From: Cupriavidus pauculus
GTDB lineage: Bacteria; Pseudomonadota; Gammaproteobacteria; Burkholderiales; Burkholderiaceae
Assembly: GCF_008693385.1 (NCBI RefSeq)
Contig: NZ_CP044065.1
Location: 1,426,001 to 1,490,000, forward strand
Direction: 5' to 3'
Length of the DNA stretch: 64,000 bases
The position numbers were made by a program, and so were the translations under genes. This document shows, piece by piece, positions 52,416-61,135 of the stretch; within the stretch, counting starts at the first letter, position 1; every line of letters begins with the position of its first letter. The notes under the pieces were generated by a model, which saw nothing but the letters and a program-made list of their open reading frames with translations, searched no databases and was not told the origin of the DNA.

Positions 52416-52718
52416 ATGGACTTGCTCGAAGTATTCAAAGCCCTCTCGAATCGCACGCGTCTCGAGATCCTCAAAGGTTTGAAGGATCCCGAGAAGCATT
52501 TCCCTCCCCAGGACGAAGGTGACGTCCACACGGTCGGCGTGTGTGTCAGCAGCATCCAGGAAGGCGTCGGACTGTCGCAATCGACGGTGTCCGACTACCT
52601 CGCGACGCTGCAACGTGCGGGTCTGGTGGAAGTCCGGCGCATCGGTCAGTGGACCTATTACAAGCGGGACGAAGCCGCCATCCGTGCGCTGGCCGAGCAT
52701 ATCGGGGCTGACCTCTGA
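52416..52718 (+). CDS. ArsR-family regulator
   Basis: 100 residues with the ArsR winged helix-turn-helix: [39 protein letters not shown] and [20 protein letters not shown]. The metal-binding cysteine box ELCVCDL of ArsR is not present (only SSIQEGVG at the place), so it is probably not a metal sensor. It binds the palindromes at 52387 and 52746, inferred, and so controls itself and the oxidoreductase gene. Confidence 0.92.
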   Translation: MDLLEVFKALSNRTRLEILKGLKDPEKHFPPQDEGDVHTVGVCVSSIQEGVGLSQSTVSDYLATLQRAGLVEVRRIGQWTYYKRDEAAIRALAEHIGADL

Positions 52719-52745
52719 GGGGTTGCCCTGTTTTTTTGACGGTTC

Positions 52746-52765
52746 ATATCGATATTTCTCGATAT
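52746..52765. promoter_or_regulatory. Second ArsR-type operator before the oxidoreductase
   Basis: ATATCGA-TATTTC-TCGATAT, 7-bp arms, 28 bases before the start codon; sequence relative of the 52387 palindrome. Confidence 0.65.
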
Positions 52766-52792
52766 CTCGTTTTTTCGAAACAAAGGAATGCT

Positions 52793-53770
52793 ATGAAAGC
52801 CCTCGTACTCACATCATTTGGCGGCCCGGCGTCGTTCGAGCTTCGCGACGTCCCGAAGCCCGTCCCGCACGCTGGCCAGGTTCTCGTCCGGGTCCATGCG
52901 ACGTCCATCAACCCGCTGGACTATCAGGTCCGTCGTGGCGACTATCCCGATCTGGTGCCGCTGCCGGCCATCACCGGCCATGACGTGTCCGGCGTGATCG
53001 AGGCCGTTGGCCCCGGTGTTACCGCCTTCGCGCCGGGCGACGAGGTCTGGTACACCCCGCAGATCTTTGATGGACCCGGCAGCTATGCCGAGTATCACGT
53101 GGCCGCCGAAGGCATCGTCGGCAGAAAGCCTCGCTCGCTGAGTCATCTCGAGGCGGCGAGCCTGTCCCTGGTCGGCGGAACCGTGTGGGAAGCACTGGTC
53201 GTGCGCGCGGGCCTGCGCGTCGGCGAAAGCATCCTGATTCACGGCGGCGCGGGCGGTGTCGGGCATGTGGCGATCCAGGTCGCCAAAGCGATGGGCGCCA
53301 GAGTCTTTACGACCGTGCGCGAGGCGAACTTCGAGTTCGCCCGAACGCTGGGTGCCGACGTGCTCATCGACTACACGAAAGAAGACTATGTGGACGCCGT
53401 CATGCGGGAATCGGAAGGCCGCGGCGTCGATGTCGTGTTCGACACCATCGGCGGCGACACGCTGTCACGCAGCCCCGACGCCCTTGCGCAGCTCGGCCGC
53501 GTCGTGTCGATCGTGGACATTGCCCAGCCGCAGAACGTCGTGCAGGCCTGGGGCAAGAACGCGAGCTACCACTTTGTCTTCACGCGACAAAACCGCGGCA
53601 AGCTCGACGAGCTGAGTGCATTGGTCGATCGCGGCCTGTTGCGGCCCCACGTTGGCGCCGTCTATTCGCTGGCCGAGATTCCGCTCGCGCATGCGCGGCT
53701 GGAGACGCCCAATAACGGCATCAGGGGAAAGATCGCGATTACCGTGTCGGAGGGACGTCATGATCTATGA
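52793..53770 (+). CDS. Zinc-independent quinone oxidoreductase/alcohol dehydrogenase-like
   Basis: NADPH-dependent oxidoreductase of the medium-chain family, 325 residues. Seen: [40 protein letters not shown] and the cofactor loop [20 protein letters not shown]. The zinc-binding cysteines of true alcohol dehydrogenases are absent, as in quinone oxidoreductases. The ATG at 52793 has AAGGAA nearby. It ends 11 bases inside the start of the monooxygenase gene, so the two are co-translated. Under ArsR control, inferred. Confidence 0.92.
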   Translation: MKALVLTSFGGPASFELRDVPKPVPHAGQVLVRVHATSINPLDYQVRRGDYPDLVPLPAITGHDVSGVIEAVGPGVTAFAPGDEVWYTPQIFDGPGSYAEYHVAAEGIVGRKPRSLSHLEAASLSLVGGTVWEALVVRAGLRVGESILIHGGAGGVGHVAIQVAKAMGARVFTTVREANFEFARTLGADVLIDYTKEDYVDAVMRESEGRGVDVVFDTIGGDTLSRSPDALAQLGRVVSIVDIAQPQNVVQAWGKNASYHFVFTRQNRGKLDELSALVDRGLLRPHVGAVYSLAEIPLAHARLETPNNGIRGKIAITVSEGRHDL

Positions 53771-54056
53771 GATCGCCCTGCTCCCCCTGCGCCACGACCG
53801 CGTCGACACGTTCAGAGACGCATTTGCCAGGGTCGCCCCACTGCTCGAGCGCGCAAAAGGATACCGCGGTCACATGCTCGCGCAAGGGGTCGAAAGTCCC
53901 CTCCTATTCAACCTGATCGTGCAATGGCAATCGCTCGCCGATCATTCGCCGGGATTCGAATCGAGCGACGATCATCGGCGGTTCATGATGGAACTGGAGC
54001 CATATTTCTCGGAAGAACCGAAGGTTTATCACGTTGAGGGGGACTGGAAAACGTAG
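53760..54056 (+). CDS. Antibiotic biosynthesis monooxygenase-like protein
   Basis: 98 residues of the dimeric ferredoxin-like ABM fold: [20 protein letters not shown] and a central [20 protein letters not shown]. Small proteins like this oxidise or isomerise quinol-type compounds. The start lies inside the end of the oxidoreductase gene (11-base overlap), so both belong to the ArsR-controlled unit. Substrate unknown. Confidence 0.88.
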   Translation: MIYEIALLPLRHDRVDTFRDAFARVAPLLERAKGYRGHMLAQGVESPLLFNLIVQWQSLADHSPGFESSDDHRRFMMELEPYFSEEPKVYHVEGDWKT

Positions 54057-54060
54057 ATGA

Positions 54061-55001
54061 CTACAGCACCAGCGTGCCGCCGGCAGACGTGCGCTGAATG
54101 GCCTGCGGCGATTGGCCGAACGCACGCAGAAACGCCTGTCGCATGCGTTCGCGATCGCCGAATCCCGTCTCGCGCGCGATGACTTCGATCGGGTGCCGCG
54201 TCGTCTCCATCATCAGCCGCGCGGCCTCGACGCGGAGGCGTTCGATGGCCTTGGCCGGCGACTGGCCGGTCTCTTCGCGAAAGACGCGGCTGAACTGCCG
54301 CGGGCTCAGCCGTGCCACCTCCGCCAGCGATTCCACCGAGAGGTCGGCGCCCAGATTCTCCTTCGCGTAGGTCACCGCCATCTGCACGCGATCGGACTTG
54401 GCATCGAGTTCCAGCAGCGCAGAACATTGCGATTGGCCGCCACCGCGCCGCTGATACACCACGAGCTTGCGCGCGACCATGCGCGCCGCCTCCACGCCAA
54501 AGTCTTTCTCGACGATGGCAAGCGCGAGATCCACGCCCGCGGTCATGCCCGCCGAAGTCCAGATGTCGCCATCGACCACGAAGATGCGGTCTTCATCGAC
54601 CTGCACGAGGGGTATTGCTTCCGGAACGCCTGCGCATGCAGCCAGTGCGTGGTCGCGCGTTTGCCGTCGAGCAGGCCCGCCGCCGCCAGCACGAACGCCC
54701 CCGTGCAGATGGAGGCGACGCGCCGGCTCGGCGCGGTCCGGATGTAGTCGAGCAGGCTCTCCGCCGGCAGCCGGCAATCGTTGTCGCCCGCCACGATCAG
54801 CGTGTCGTACGTGGCGTCCCGGACCCGATCGGTGTTGACCGAGAAACCCTGGGACGTCATTACCGGACCACCGTCTTCCGACACGAGCCGGAACTGATAG
54901 GCCACCTCTCCGCGCATGCGATTGGCGTATTCGAACACGCTGCCCACAGCCAGTCCCATGACCTGAAAATTCGGGAACACGACGAGTCCGACGGTATGCA
55001 T
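54061..55001 (-). pseudogene. GlxA-like AraC regulator with frameshift
   Basis: Two frames give one normal GlxA-type protein. The first (from the ATG at 55001, with GGAG upstream) reads a DJ-1-like domain: MHTVGLVVFPNFQVMGLAVG, then ASICTGAFVLAAAGLLDGK, up to AFRKQYP. The second frame takes over at a run of four G (54609-54612) with LVQVDEDRIFVVDGDIWTSA and goes on through the AraC helix-turn-helix domain (LAEVARLSPRQFSRVFREET). The shift equals one missing base in the run. It may be a real inactivation, a phase-variable site or a sequencing error. Opposite to the SDR gene at 55163. Confidence 0.85.
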
Positions 55002-55162
55002 GGCCACTCCGAACGCAATGAAAGGGTTCACGGAATATAGCAGAGGCCATGACCTAAATCATTGCATCTACGTCATTGAGGATATCGCGCCGGGATACCA
55101 GAATGGGTTCCAGGCCCGGCACGCCGCCGGGTGACCCAAATCGGTTATCCCTTATCGAGACA

Positions 55163-55999
55163 ATGACCATGACTTCGACCGCCATCACCCCGGACACCCC
55201 CTCCTCCAAAGGCACCGCCCTGATCACGGGGGCATCCGCCGGCATCGGCGCCGTGTACGCCGACCGCCTGGCCAAACGCGGCTACGACCTCATCCTCGTC
55301 GCCCGCAACGCCGCCCGCCTCAGCGCGCTGGCCAATCGACTCACCACCGAGACCGGACGCTCGGTCAGCACCATCGCGGCCGATCTCAACCGCAAGGAAG
55401 ATCTGGCCAGCATCGAGGCCGTCCTGCGTCAGGATCCGAACATCACCATGCTCGTGAACAACGCCGGCGTCGGCTCCGTCGCCTCCGTGCTCGCCAACGA
55501 CGTGGACGATATGGAAGCGATGATCGGCCTGAACATCACCGCCCTCACCCGCCTGACCTATGCCATCGCGCCGGTCTTCGCGGCAAAGGGCGCCGGCACG
55601 ATCGTCAATATCAGCTCGGTGGTCGGCATTGCCGTGGAAATGCTCAACGGCGTCTACAGCGCTTCCAAGTCCTACGTCCTGAGCTTTGGCCACACGCTGC
55701 AGCGCGATCTCGCCGACAAGGGCGTGCGCATCCAGACCGTACTGCCGGCAGCCACGGCTACCGAATTCTGGGATGTCGCCGGCTACGCGAAACAGAAAGA
55801 GGCTGCCAGCACGATGACCGCCGACGACCTCGTGGATGCGGCGCTGAGCGGCCTCGATCTGGGCGAACTCGTGACCATCCCGACGCTGCAGGACGACGCG
55901 GACTGGACGTCGTGGGAAGCCTATCGCCGTGCGCTGGCGCCGAAGTTCGCCAACGCCAGGCCCGCGCCCCGCTACGCCGTTGCGGCAGCCAAAGCCTGA
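55163..55999 (+). CDS. Short-chain dehydrogenase/reductase
   Basis: 278 residues. Cofactor loop TGASAGIG, NNAG and the catalytic Ser/Tyr/Lys in VNISSVVGI and YSASKSY. The ATG at 55163 or the second ATG at 55169 could start it; GAGAC lies upstream. It is divergent from the broken GlxA-like regulator, its probable regulator. Substrate unknown. Confidence 0.92.
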   Translation: MTMTSTAITPDTPSSKGTALITGASAGIGAVYADRLAKRGYDLILVARNAARLSALANRLTTETGRSVSTIAADLNRKEDLASIEAVLRQDPNITMLVNNAGVGSVASVLANDVDDMEAMIGLNITALTRLTYAIAPVFAAKGAGTIVNISSVVGIAVEMLNGVYSASKSYVLSFGHTLQRDLADKGVRIQTVLPAATATEFWDVAGYAKQKEAASTMTADDLVDAALSGLDLGELVTIPTLQDDADWTSWEAYRRALAPKFANARPAPRYAVAAAKA

Positions 56000-56118
56000 A
56001 CCCGGCCAACGCGCTGGCGCAAGCTGGCGCGGAAGTCGATACGGTGGCAAGCTTCCATGGCAACGTCATGGGGCAGCTTGACGCCTTATCGCCATGGATT
56101 CGAATCATCGGAGGAGAC
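56000..56118 (+). pseudogene. Possible dienelactone hydrolase-like remnant
   Basis: In frame with the next gene, ANALAQAGAEVDTVASFHGN reads like part of dienelactone hydrolases around the VVSFHG loop. No start or remaining domain. Could be chance. Confidence 0.25.
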
Positions 56119-56514
56119 ATGCCCTACCTGCAGCTGGACGTCAACGACCATTACTCGACCGAACAGAAAAAACGACTCGCGGCACGCATGAGCGAGACCT
56201 ATGCGGCCATGATGTCGGTGGATATCCGCCGCATCTCGGTGGCCATTCGCGAGCTTGGCGAAGGGGGCGTATGGCGCATTCCCGAAGTCGGGCAGGAGCC
56301 GACGCCCGTCGCGCTCATGATGCTCGACATCCGGAAAGGCCGTCCGCCCGAACTTCGTATGGAAGTCGCCAAGGCACTCTGTGCGCACTGCATCGAGATT
56401 CTGGGCCTGCGTGAGGACCGACTCAATGTCGAATTCACCCAGCATTCCGGGGACGAGATGTACCACCCGACGCTGGGCGGCTATAGCCCCGACTGGCAGC
56501 CTGGCGAGGCGTGA
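56119..56514 (+). CDS. Tautomerase family protein
   Basis: 131 residues, with Pro as the residue after the start Met (MPYLQLDVNDHYSTEQK), the nucleophile expected in 4-oxalocrotonate tautomerase-like enzymes. The double-length size fits the fused two-subunit branch (MSAD/cis-CaaD type) or the DUF1904-like branch. GGAGGAG lies before the ATG. It is convergent with a second tautomerase gene. Confidence 0.85.
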   Translation: MPYLQLDVNDHYSTEQKKRLAARMSETYAAMMSVDIRRISVAIRELGEGGVWRIPEVGQEPTPVALMMLDIRKGRPPELRMEVAKALCAHCIEILGLREDRLNVEFTQHSGDEMYHPTLGGYSPDWQPGEA

Positions 56515-56561
56515 GCCTTACCCCGCGCGCGCTCACCGACGCCGATATACGGTGTTCCCCT

Positions 56562-56960
56562 TTATTGGCCATCCTTGGGCGCGTATTGCATCTCGCCCCT
56601 GCCGAACGACCAGTCCTCGCGGGCAACGTCGATGAGGTTGATCCAGACGTCGTCGATACGCATGCCCGTCTTCGCGGCGATGCCCTCGGCCACGGCCTTG
56701 TAGAAGGCCTTTTTTACGTCGGTGCTCCGGCCCGCATTCCACGTGATCTGGATAAACACGATATTCGGCGTGTAGCTGACACCGAGATAGCCTTCCTGCG
56801 GGTAGATCAGTTCATCCTCGGCATGGCGCGTCACGATCTGAAACTTGTCGTGGGCGGGAACGTTGGCGACGGACGTCATGGCGTCGTAGATCACGTTGCC
56901 GATGGCGCGCACGGTGTCGGCGGATGCGGTTTTGGCGATGTTGATGCGGGCGAGAGGCAT
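56562..56960 (-). CDS. Tautomerase family protein (second)
   Basis: 132 residues starting MPLARINIAKTASADTVRAI, with Pro2 as the probable catalytic base, and YPQEGYLGVSYTPNIVFIQI. It faces the tautomerase at 56119 tail to tail, 47 bases apart. The two differ in sequence, so they are probably old paralogues or separately acquired. Substrate unknown. Confidence 0.87.
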   Translation of the reverse strand: MPLARINIAKTASADTVRAIGNVIYDAMTSVANVPAHDKFQIVTRHAEDELIYPQEGYLGVSYTPNIVFIQITWNAGRSTDVKKAFYKAVAEGIAAKTGMRIDDVWINLIDVAREDWSFGRGEMQYAPKDGQ

Positions 56961-57088
56961 GATGGCTCCGGGATGATGAAAGTCACCGTACAGGTGGAGG
57001 TGAAACAGTAGGCCGGGCCATACGATTCCTCAAGCGAATGTTTTTCATCTTTAGTATGCTGATGGCGCATGACTAAAATCGATGCCAT

Positions 57089-57982
57089 ATGCTTGAAGAA
57101 CTGAAGGCCTTTATCGCCGTCGTCGATCACACCTCGCTCACCAGGGCGGCGGAGAAGCTCTACCTCACGCAGTCCGCCGTCTCGCGCCGCGTCCAGCAGC
57201 TGGAAGACTTGCTGGGGACGACGCTGCTCGACCGGTCGAGCCGGCCACCGAGCGTCACCGCCGTGGGGCAGCGCGTCTATCAGTCCGGCGCCGCGATCCT
57301 GCGGGACCTCGACCGCCTGATGCGCATTACCAAAGATGACGAGGAGCCCAGCGGCACGTTCCGAATCGGCCTGCCGCAGGTCATTGCGGACGTTGCATTG
57401 TTCGAGATCGCAAGGCGCCTGAAGACGAGCTTCCCCCGGCTCGAACTGCGGTGCCGCACCGAATGGAGCGCAACGCTGCAGCAGGCAATCGCCGCCGGCG
57501 ATCTCGATGCCGCGATACTGATGCTGCCGATCGGGACCATGCCGTTAGACGGCATGGAGGCCGAGCACATCGCGAGGTTCGACGTATTGATCGTGCAGAG
57601 CAAGGCCACGCCGCTCGTGACCAGCCCCGCGCGCATCGCCGAGCTCGCCGACCACGAGTGGATCCTGAATCCGCAGGGGTGTGGCTATCGTGCATTGCTG
57701 CAAGGCGCGATGGAGGGCGTGGGCAAACAGCTGCGCCTTGGCGTCGACGTCCATGGGACCGAGACACAGCTGCATCTGGTCGCGGCCGGCATGGGCCTGG
57801 GACTGGCACCGCGCAGCCTGCTCTCGGCCAGCAGCCATTTGCCGGCGCTGTCCGTCGTGGATGCCATCGACATCTCGCTCGTTTTCGACCTGTGGCTGGC
57901 GCATGCGAGAACGCTCGGCAATCTCGCGAAAGCGCTCGGCGTCCTTCATCAAGCGCTCGTCGATCCCGTGCAGCCGGCCTAG
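57089..57982 (+). CDS. LysR-family regulator
   Basis: 297 residues. Helix-turn-helix (LEELKAFIAVVDHTSLTRAA, LTQSAVSRRVQQLEDLLG) and LysR effector domain. It is divergent from the tautomerase gene at 56562 across 128 bases and probably controls it. Confidence 0.92.
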   Translation: MLEELKAFIAVVDHTSLTRAAEKLYLTQSAVSRRVQQLEDLLGTTLLDRSSRPPSVTAVGQRVYQSGAAILRDLDRLMRITKDDEEPSGTFRIGLPQVIADVALFEIARRLKTSFPRLELRCRTEWSATLQQAIAAGDLDAAILMLPIGTMPLDGMEAEHIARFDVLIVQSKATPLVTSPARIAELADHEWILNPQGCGYRALLQGAMEGVGKQLRLGVDVHGTETQLHLVAAGMGLGLAPRSLLSASSHLPALSVVDAIDISLVFDLWLAHARTLGNLAKALGVLHQALVDPVQPA

Positions 57983-58134
57983 ATTGCAAACTTGGCACGA
58001 TCCGGATGGCATTCGCACGCCGGGTTCGTATCGCAACGTATCCCGCCGCCCTGCTCTGGCCACATGGGCCGCGAAATCGCTTACCGTTGTTCCGCTCCGG
58101 CCGAATCGGAGCGTATCGCCGCTTTCTCGGGACA

Positions 58135-59094
58135 ATGGACAAGCCGCTTCTGACGTTGACTTACGACCAGCTCGATCAATGGATCGAGTCGTTACAACCC
58201 GCATTGCTTGCGGAATCGTTTACAGCAAGCATCGGCATTCTTCGCGGCGGTGCGCCGCTGGCGCTGATGGTGTCGCACGCCATTGGCGTGCCGGTGGCGT
58301 TCGTCGGCTATGAGCGTCAGGCACGCAAGGTCTCGTGGCAGTCGGCCACACCGATGCCACCGCCGGGCTCGAAGGTCCTGCTCTGCGAGGATATCGCCGG
58401 CCGGGGCTTTACGCTGGCCGACAGCAAGGCGTTTCTCGAGAGGCACGGTCTTGTCGTCAGGACATTGACGGGCGCGTTCGATGACATCAGCCGCCTCCGG
58501 CCGGACTATGCCAACGACGCACGGGGCTACTTTACGATCTTCCCGTGGGAGCGACAGGCTTATACCGCGGGATATCGCGCGGACTGGGAACGCATGGCAT
58601 CAGGCGCGGCGGACAGGATGGCGGAAGACCACGAATACGCGGCCTATGCCATCGACCTCGACGGCATTCTGCTCCCCGACGTGCCGCTATCGCGCTACGA
58701 CGACCTCGCTTCGGCATTGCGCGAGCGCGACGCCCTGCTTCCCTTCGAGGTGCTGCCCACCCGCCGCCTGAAGAACGTGCGGGCCGTGATCACGGGGCGT
58801 CCCGACATCGACCGGGACCGCACCGAAGCATGGCTGCGCCGGCACGGTTTCGACCATCTGGACCTCGTCATGCGACCCCGCGATCAGGACGACAGCCCCG
58901 CCAGCACCGCCGCGTACAAGGCCGCCGCCGCGCGCCGCTGCGGCGTGACGCACTTTATCGAAAGCGATCCGGTGCAGGCGCTGCTGATTGCAAAAGAGGA
59001 ACCTCTTTTGCGCGTGGTCTGGTGGGACGCCGCAAACCGAAGCGGCATGCTGATCAATACCGTCGGATGGAACGCCACGGCCGTCCCTGCTTGA
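58135..59094 (+). CDS. Phosphoribosyltransferase-HAD hydrolase fusion protein
   Basis: 319 residues from the ATG at 58135. N-terminal part has a type I phosphoribosyltransferase fold with the PRPP loop VLLCEDIAGRGFTLADS (residues 81-97). The C-terminal part has a HAD-type motif YAIDLDGILLPD with Asp174 and Asp176 and ITGRPDIDRDRTEAWLRRHG. Such fusions occur as stand-alone genes of unclear role; nucleotide salvage or repair is possible. Monocistronic. Confidence 0.85.
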   Translation: MDKPLLTLTYDQLDQWIESLQPALLAESFTASIGILRGGAPLALMVSHAIGVPVAFVGYERQARKVSWQSATPMPPPGSKVLLCEDIAGRGFTLADSKAFLERHGLVVRTLTGAFDDISRLRPDYANDARGYFTIFPWERQAYTAGYRADWERMASGAADRMAEDHEYAAYAIDLDGILLPDVPLSRYDDLASALRERDALLPFEVLPTRRLKNVRAVITGRPDIDRDRTEAWLRRHGFDHLDLVMRPRDQDDSPASTAAYKAAAARRCGVTHFIESDPVQALLIAKEEPLLRVVWWDAANRSGMLINTVGWNATAVPA

Positions 59095-59838
59095 TTACAG
59101 CGTCCAGCCCCCATCGATGGTCACGCTCGTACCTGTGACATAGCGCGCGTCGTCGCCCGCCAGATACGACACCAGTCCCGCGATTTCCGAGGGCTGGCCG
59201 ACGCGCTTCATCGGGCTGATGCCCTTCAGGGCGTCGATGGCACCGGCATTCATATCGGTATCCGTCGGGCCCGGCTGGACATTGTTGACGGTGATCCCAC
59301 GCGGCGCGAGGTCGAGCGCAATACCTTTGACCATGCCGGCCACGGCGGTCTTGGTCATCTGGTAGACGCTGGAGCCGGCGAAACCACGGGTGTGAATCGC
59401 GACATTGCTGCCGATGGTAATGACGCGCGCGCCATCGGCGAGGTGCGGCACCGTTGCCTGAATCGAGAGGAATACCCCGCGCACGTTCACGTCGAGCATC
59501 TGGTCGAGCTCTTCCAGCTTGACCGCATCGATCGCACCGACGCGGAGCAGTCCGGCATTGACCACCACGACGCTCAGTGTGCCGACCTGCGCCACCGCTT
59601 TCGCGACCGCATCGCGAATCTCGGTCGGGTCGGCACTGTCGGCGCGGATGGCAAACGCTTCGCCACCGTCCGCGGAAACGCGATCCACCAGGGCCTGCGC
59701 CTTGTCCGCGCTCGACATGTAGGTGAACGCCACCACGTATCCATCCTTCGCGAGGCGGGCGACAGTCGCCGCACCGATGCCGCGCGAGCCGCCGAACACG
59801 AGAGCGGCCTTGCGTGCCGCGGAAGTTGTCTGTTGCAT
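59095..59838 (-). CDS. Short-chain dehydrogenase/reductase under TetR control
   Basis: 247 residues with cofactor loop GGSRGIG, NAG loop and YQMTKTA catalytic residues; the C-terminal YVTGTSVTIDGGWTL is the usual SDR end. The operator-like dyad GACT-N4-AGTC at 59855-59866 lies just before the start, the same pattern as before the adjacent TetR gene. Probably repressed by that TetR and induced by its ligand. Substrate unknown. Confidence 0.93.
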   Translation of the reverse strand: MQQTTSAARKAALVFGGSRGIGAATVARLAKDGYVVAFTYMSSADKAQALVDRVSADGGEAFAIRADSADPTEIRDAVAKAVAQVGTLSVVVVNAGLLRVGAIDAVKLEELDQMLDVNVRGVFLSIQATVPHLADGARVITIGSNVAIHTRGFAGSSVYQMTKTAVAGMVKGIALDLAPRGITVNNVQPGPTDTDMNAGAIDALKGISPMKRVGQPSEIAGLVSYLAGDDARYVTGTSVTIDGGWTL

Positions 59839-59854
59839 TGTTTGCTCCTTTATT

Positions 59855-59866
59855 GACTATTCAGTC
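59855..59866. promoter_or_regulatory. TetR-type operator, SDR copy
   Basis: GACTATTCAGTC; the same GACT-N4-AGTC frame is repeated before the TetR gene at 60535-60546. Confidence 0.6.
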
Positions 59867-59927
59867 CAAAATAAACCAAAAAAAACGGCCACATCGCGGG
59901 GTGCGTGCCGATGCGTGCCGATGCGTT

Positions 59928-60512
59928 TTATGCCGCCGCCAGCCGGCCGACCACGAAGTCGGCAAGCTTGTGGAGATCCCCAACGCTGGCCCCCGCGCGC
60001 GCCGCGACCTGAAAGCCGGTCATCGTCGTCTGCACGAAGGCCGCGCCTTCGACGGGATCGACGTCTGGATCGATCTCGCCGCTGCGTTGCCCCTCTCGAA
60101 TCCGTTCCGCGATATGCGCGCCGAGCGTCTGGGAAATCTTCTGCGCCAGCTGGCGCAGCACCGCCTCGCTCGTGCCGAACTCGCCCACCGCGCTGACGCC
60201 CAGGCAGCCGAGCCCGCGCAGCGCATCGTCCGCGGGTGCCAGTCCCCGCAGCAGTTCCCGAATGCCATCGAGCGGCGACGCCGGACCGTTCAGGCGCGTG
60301 AGATGCGCGCCCAGCATGTTCTGCTGGTAGGTCTGCAAGACCTCCAGATACAGCTTCCACTTGTCGCCGAACGCGTTGTACATGCTCTGCCGGCCGATAC
60401 CCATGGCCTTGAGCAGCTCGTCCGTGGACGTCGCGGCAAAGCCTTTCTGCCGGAACAGGGTCATGGCGCTGGTCAGCGCGGCATCGCGATCGAATTCTCT
60501 TGGTCTCACCAT
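59928..60512 (-). CDS. TetR-family regulator
   Basis: 194 residues. Helix-turn-helix FRQKGFAATSTDELLKAMGI (GRQSMYNAFGDKWKLYLEVL) of the TetR type and a helical ligand domain with a C-terminal TetR_C-like region. The ATG at 60512 is used. The operator dyad 23 bases upstream matches that of the SDR gene, so it is probably self-regulated. Confidence 0.92.
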   Translation of the reverse strand: MVRPREFDRDAALTSAMTLFRQKGFAATSTDELLKAMGIGRQSMYNAFGDKWKLYLEVLQTYQQNMLGAHLTRLNGPASPLDGIRELLRGLAPADDALRGLGCLGVSAVGEFGTSEAVLRQLAQKISQTLGAHIAERIREGQRSGEIDPDVDPVEGAAFVQTTMTGFQVAARAGASVGDLHKLADFVVGRLAAA

Positions 60513-60534
60513 GGAGGCAAGACTATACGTTGTA

Positions 60535-60546
60535 GACTGATTAGTC
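60535..60546. promoter_or_regulatory. TetR-type operator, tetR copy
   Basis: GACTGATTAGTC, a perfect GACT/AGTC dyad just upstream of the TetR gene start, overlapping the end of the membrane protein gene at 60545. Confidence 0.6.
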
Positions 60547-61117
60547 AAGAACGTTGAACTCGCGGGTCTCGGGCGAGCCGGGCATATCGGGCGCAGCGGA
60601 CAAGCTCCTCCGCGTAAGGCGCGACGACCAGCACCAGGATGGCGACAAGCAAACCGGCGATCTCCGCGGCGGGTAAAGGTACCGCTTTCAATGCGAGCGA
60701 GTAATCGGGCGTTGCGGGTCCGGCTCCGAACAGTGCGAGGAACTGCTCCCAATGCACGCTGGCAATCAGCGCCACCGCGGCCAGCGGCAGGACTTCGAGC
60801 AGGCTGTGCATGTGCTGCTCGATCGGCCGGATGGTGCGGTGATTCGTGGCGTAGGCCACATCGATCCAGGCCGTGACGGCGTGAACGGCTGCGCCGGCGA
60901 GCATCGCGGCGAAGACCATGGCGTTGATTTCCAGAAAGAGCGCCATCAGCACCGGAATGCCGACCTCGATCATCATTGCGCTATGCATGGCCGACTCGCG
61001 CAGCCCGGCATTGCGTTCGATCGCGGTCCGCCGATGGCACCACCAGTCACCGAGGCCGGCCAGTATCCACAACGGCACGAGTCCGTACATCAGGATCGTG
61101 CGGACGGCGTCGACCAT
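60545..61117 (-). CDS. Small membrane protein of unknown function
   Basis: 190 residues, five predicted membrane segments. Two histidine-bearing stretches look alike (WCHRRTAIERNAGLRESAMH and NHRTIRPIEQHMHSLLE). No clear family recognised. It lies 18 bases after the thiamine enzyme gene on the same strand, so it is probably co-transcribed, and its end overlaps the TetR operator. Confidence 0.75.
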   Translation of the reverse strand: MVDAVRTILMYGLVPLWILAGLGDWWCHRRTAIERNAGLRESAMHSAMMIEVGIPVLMALFLEINAMVFAAMLAGAAVHAVTAWIDVAYATNHRTIRPIEQHMHSLLEVLPLAAVALIASVHWEQFLALFGAGPATPDYSLALKAVPLPAAEIAGLLVAILVLVVAPYAEELVRCARYARLARDPRVQRS

Positions 61118-61135
61118 GGGTGCTCCTTCGCTGCG

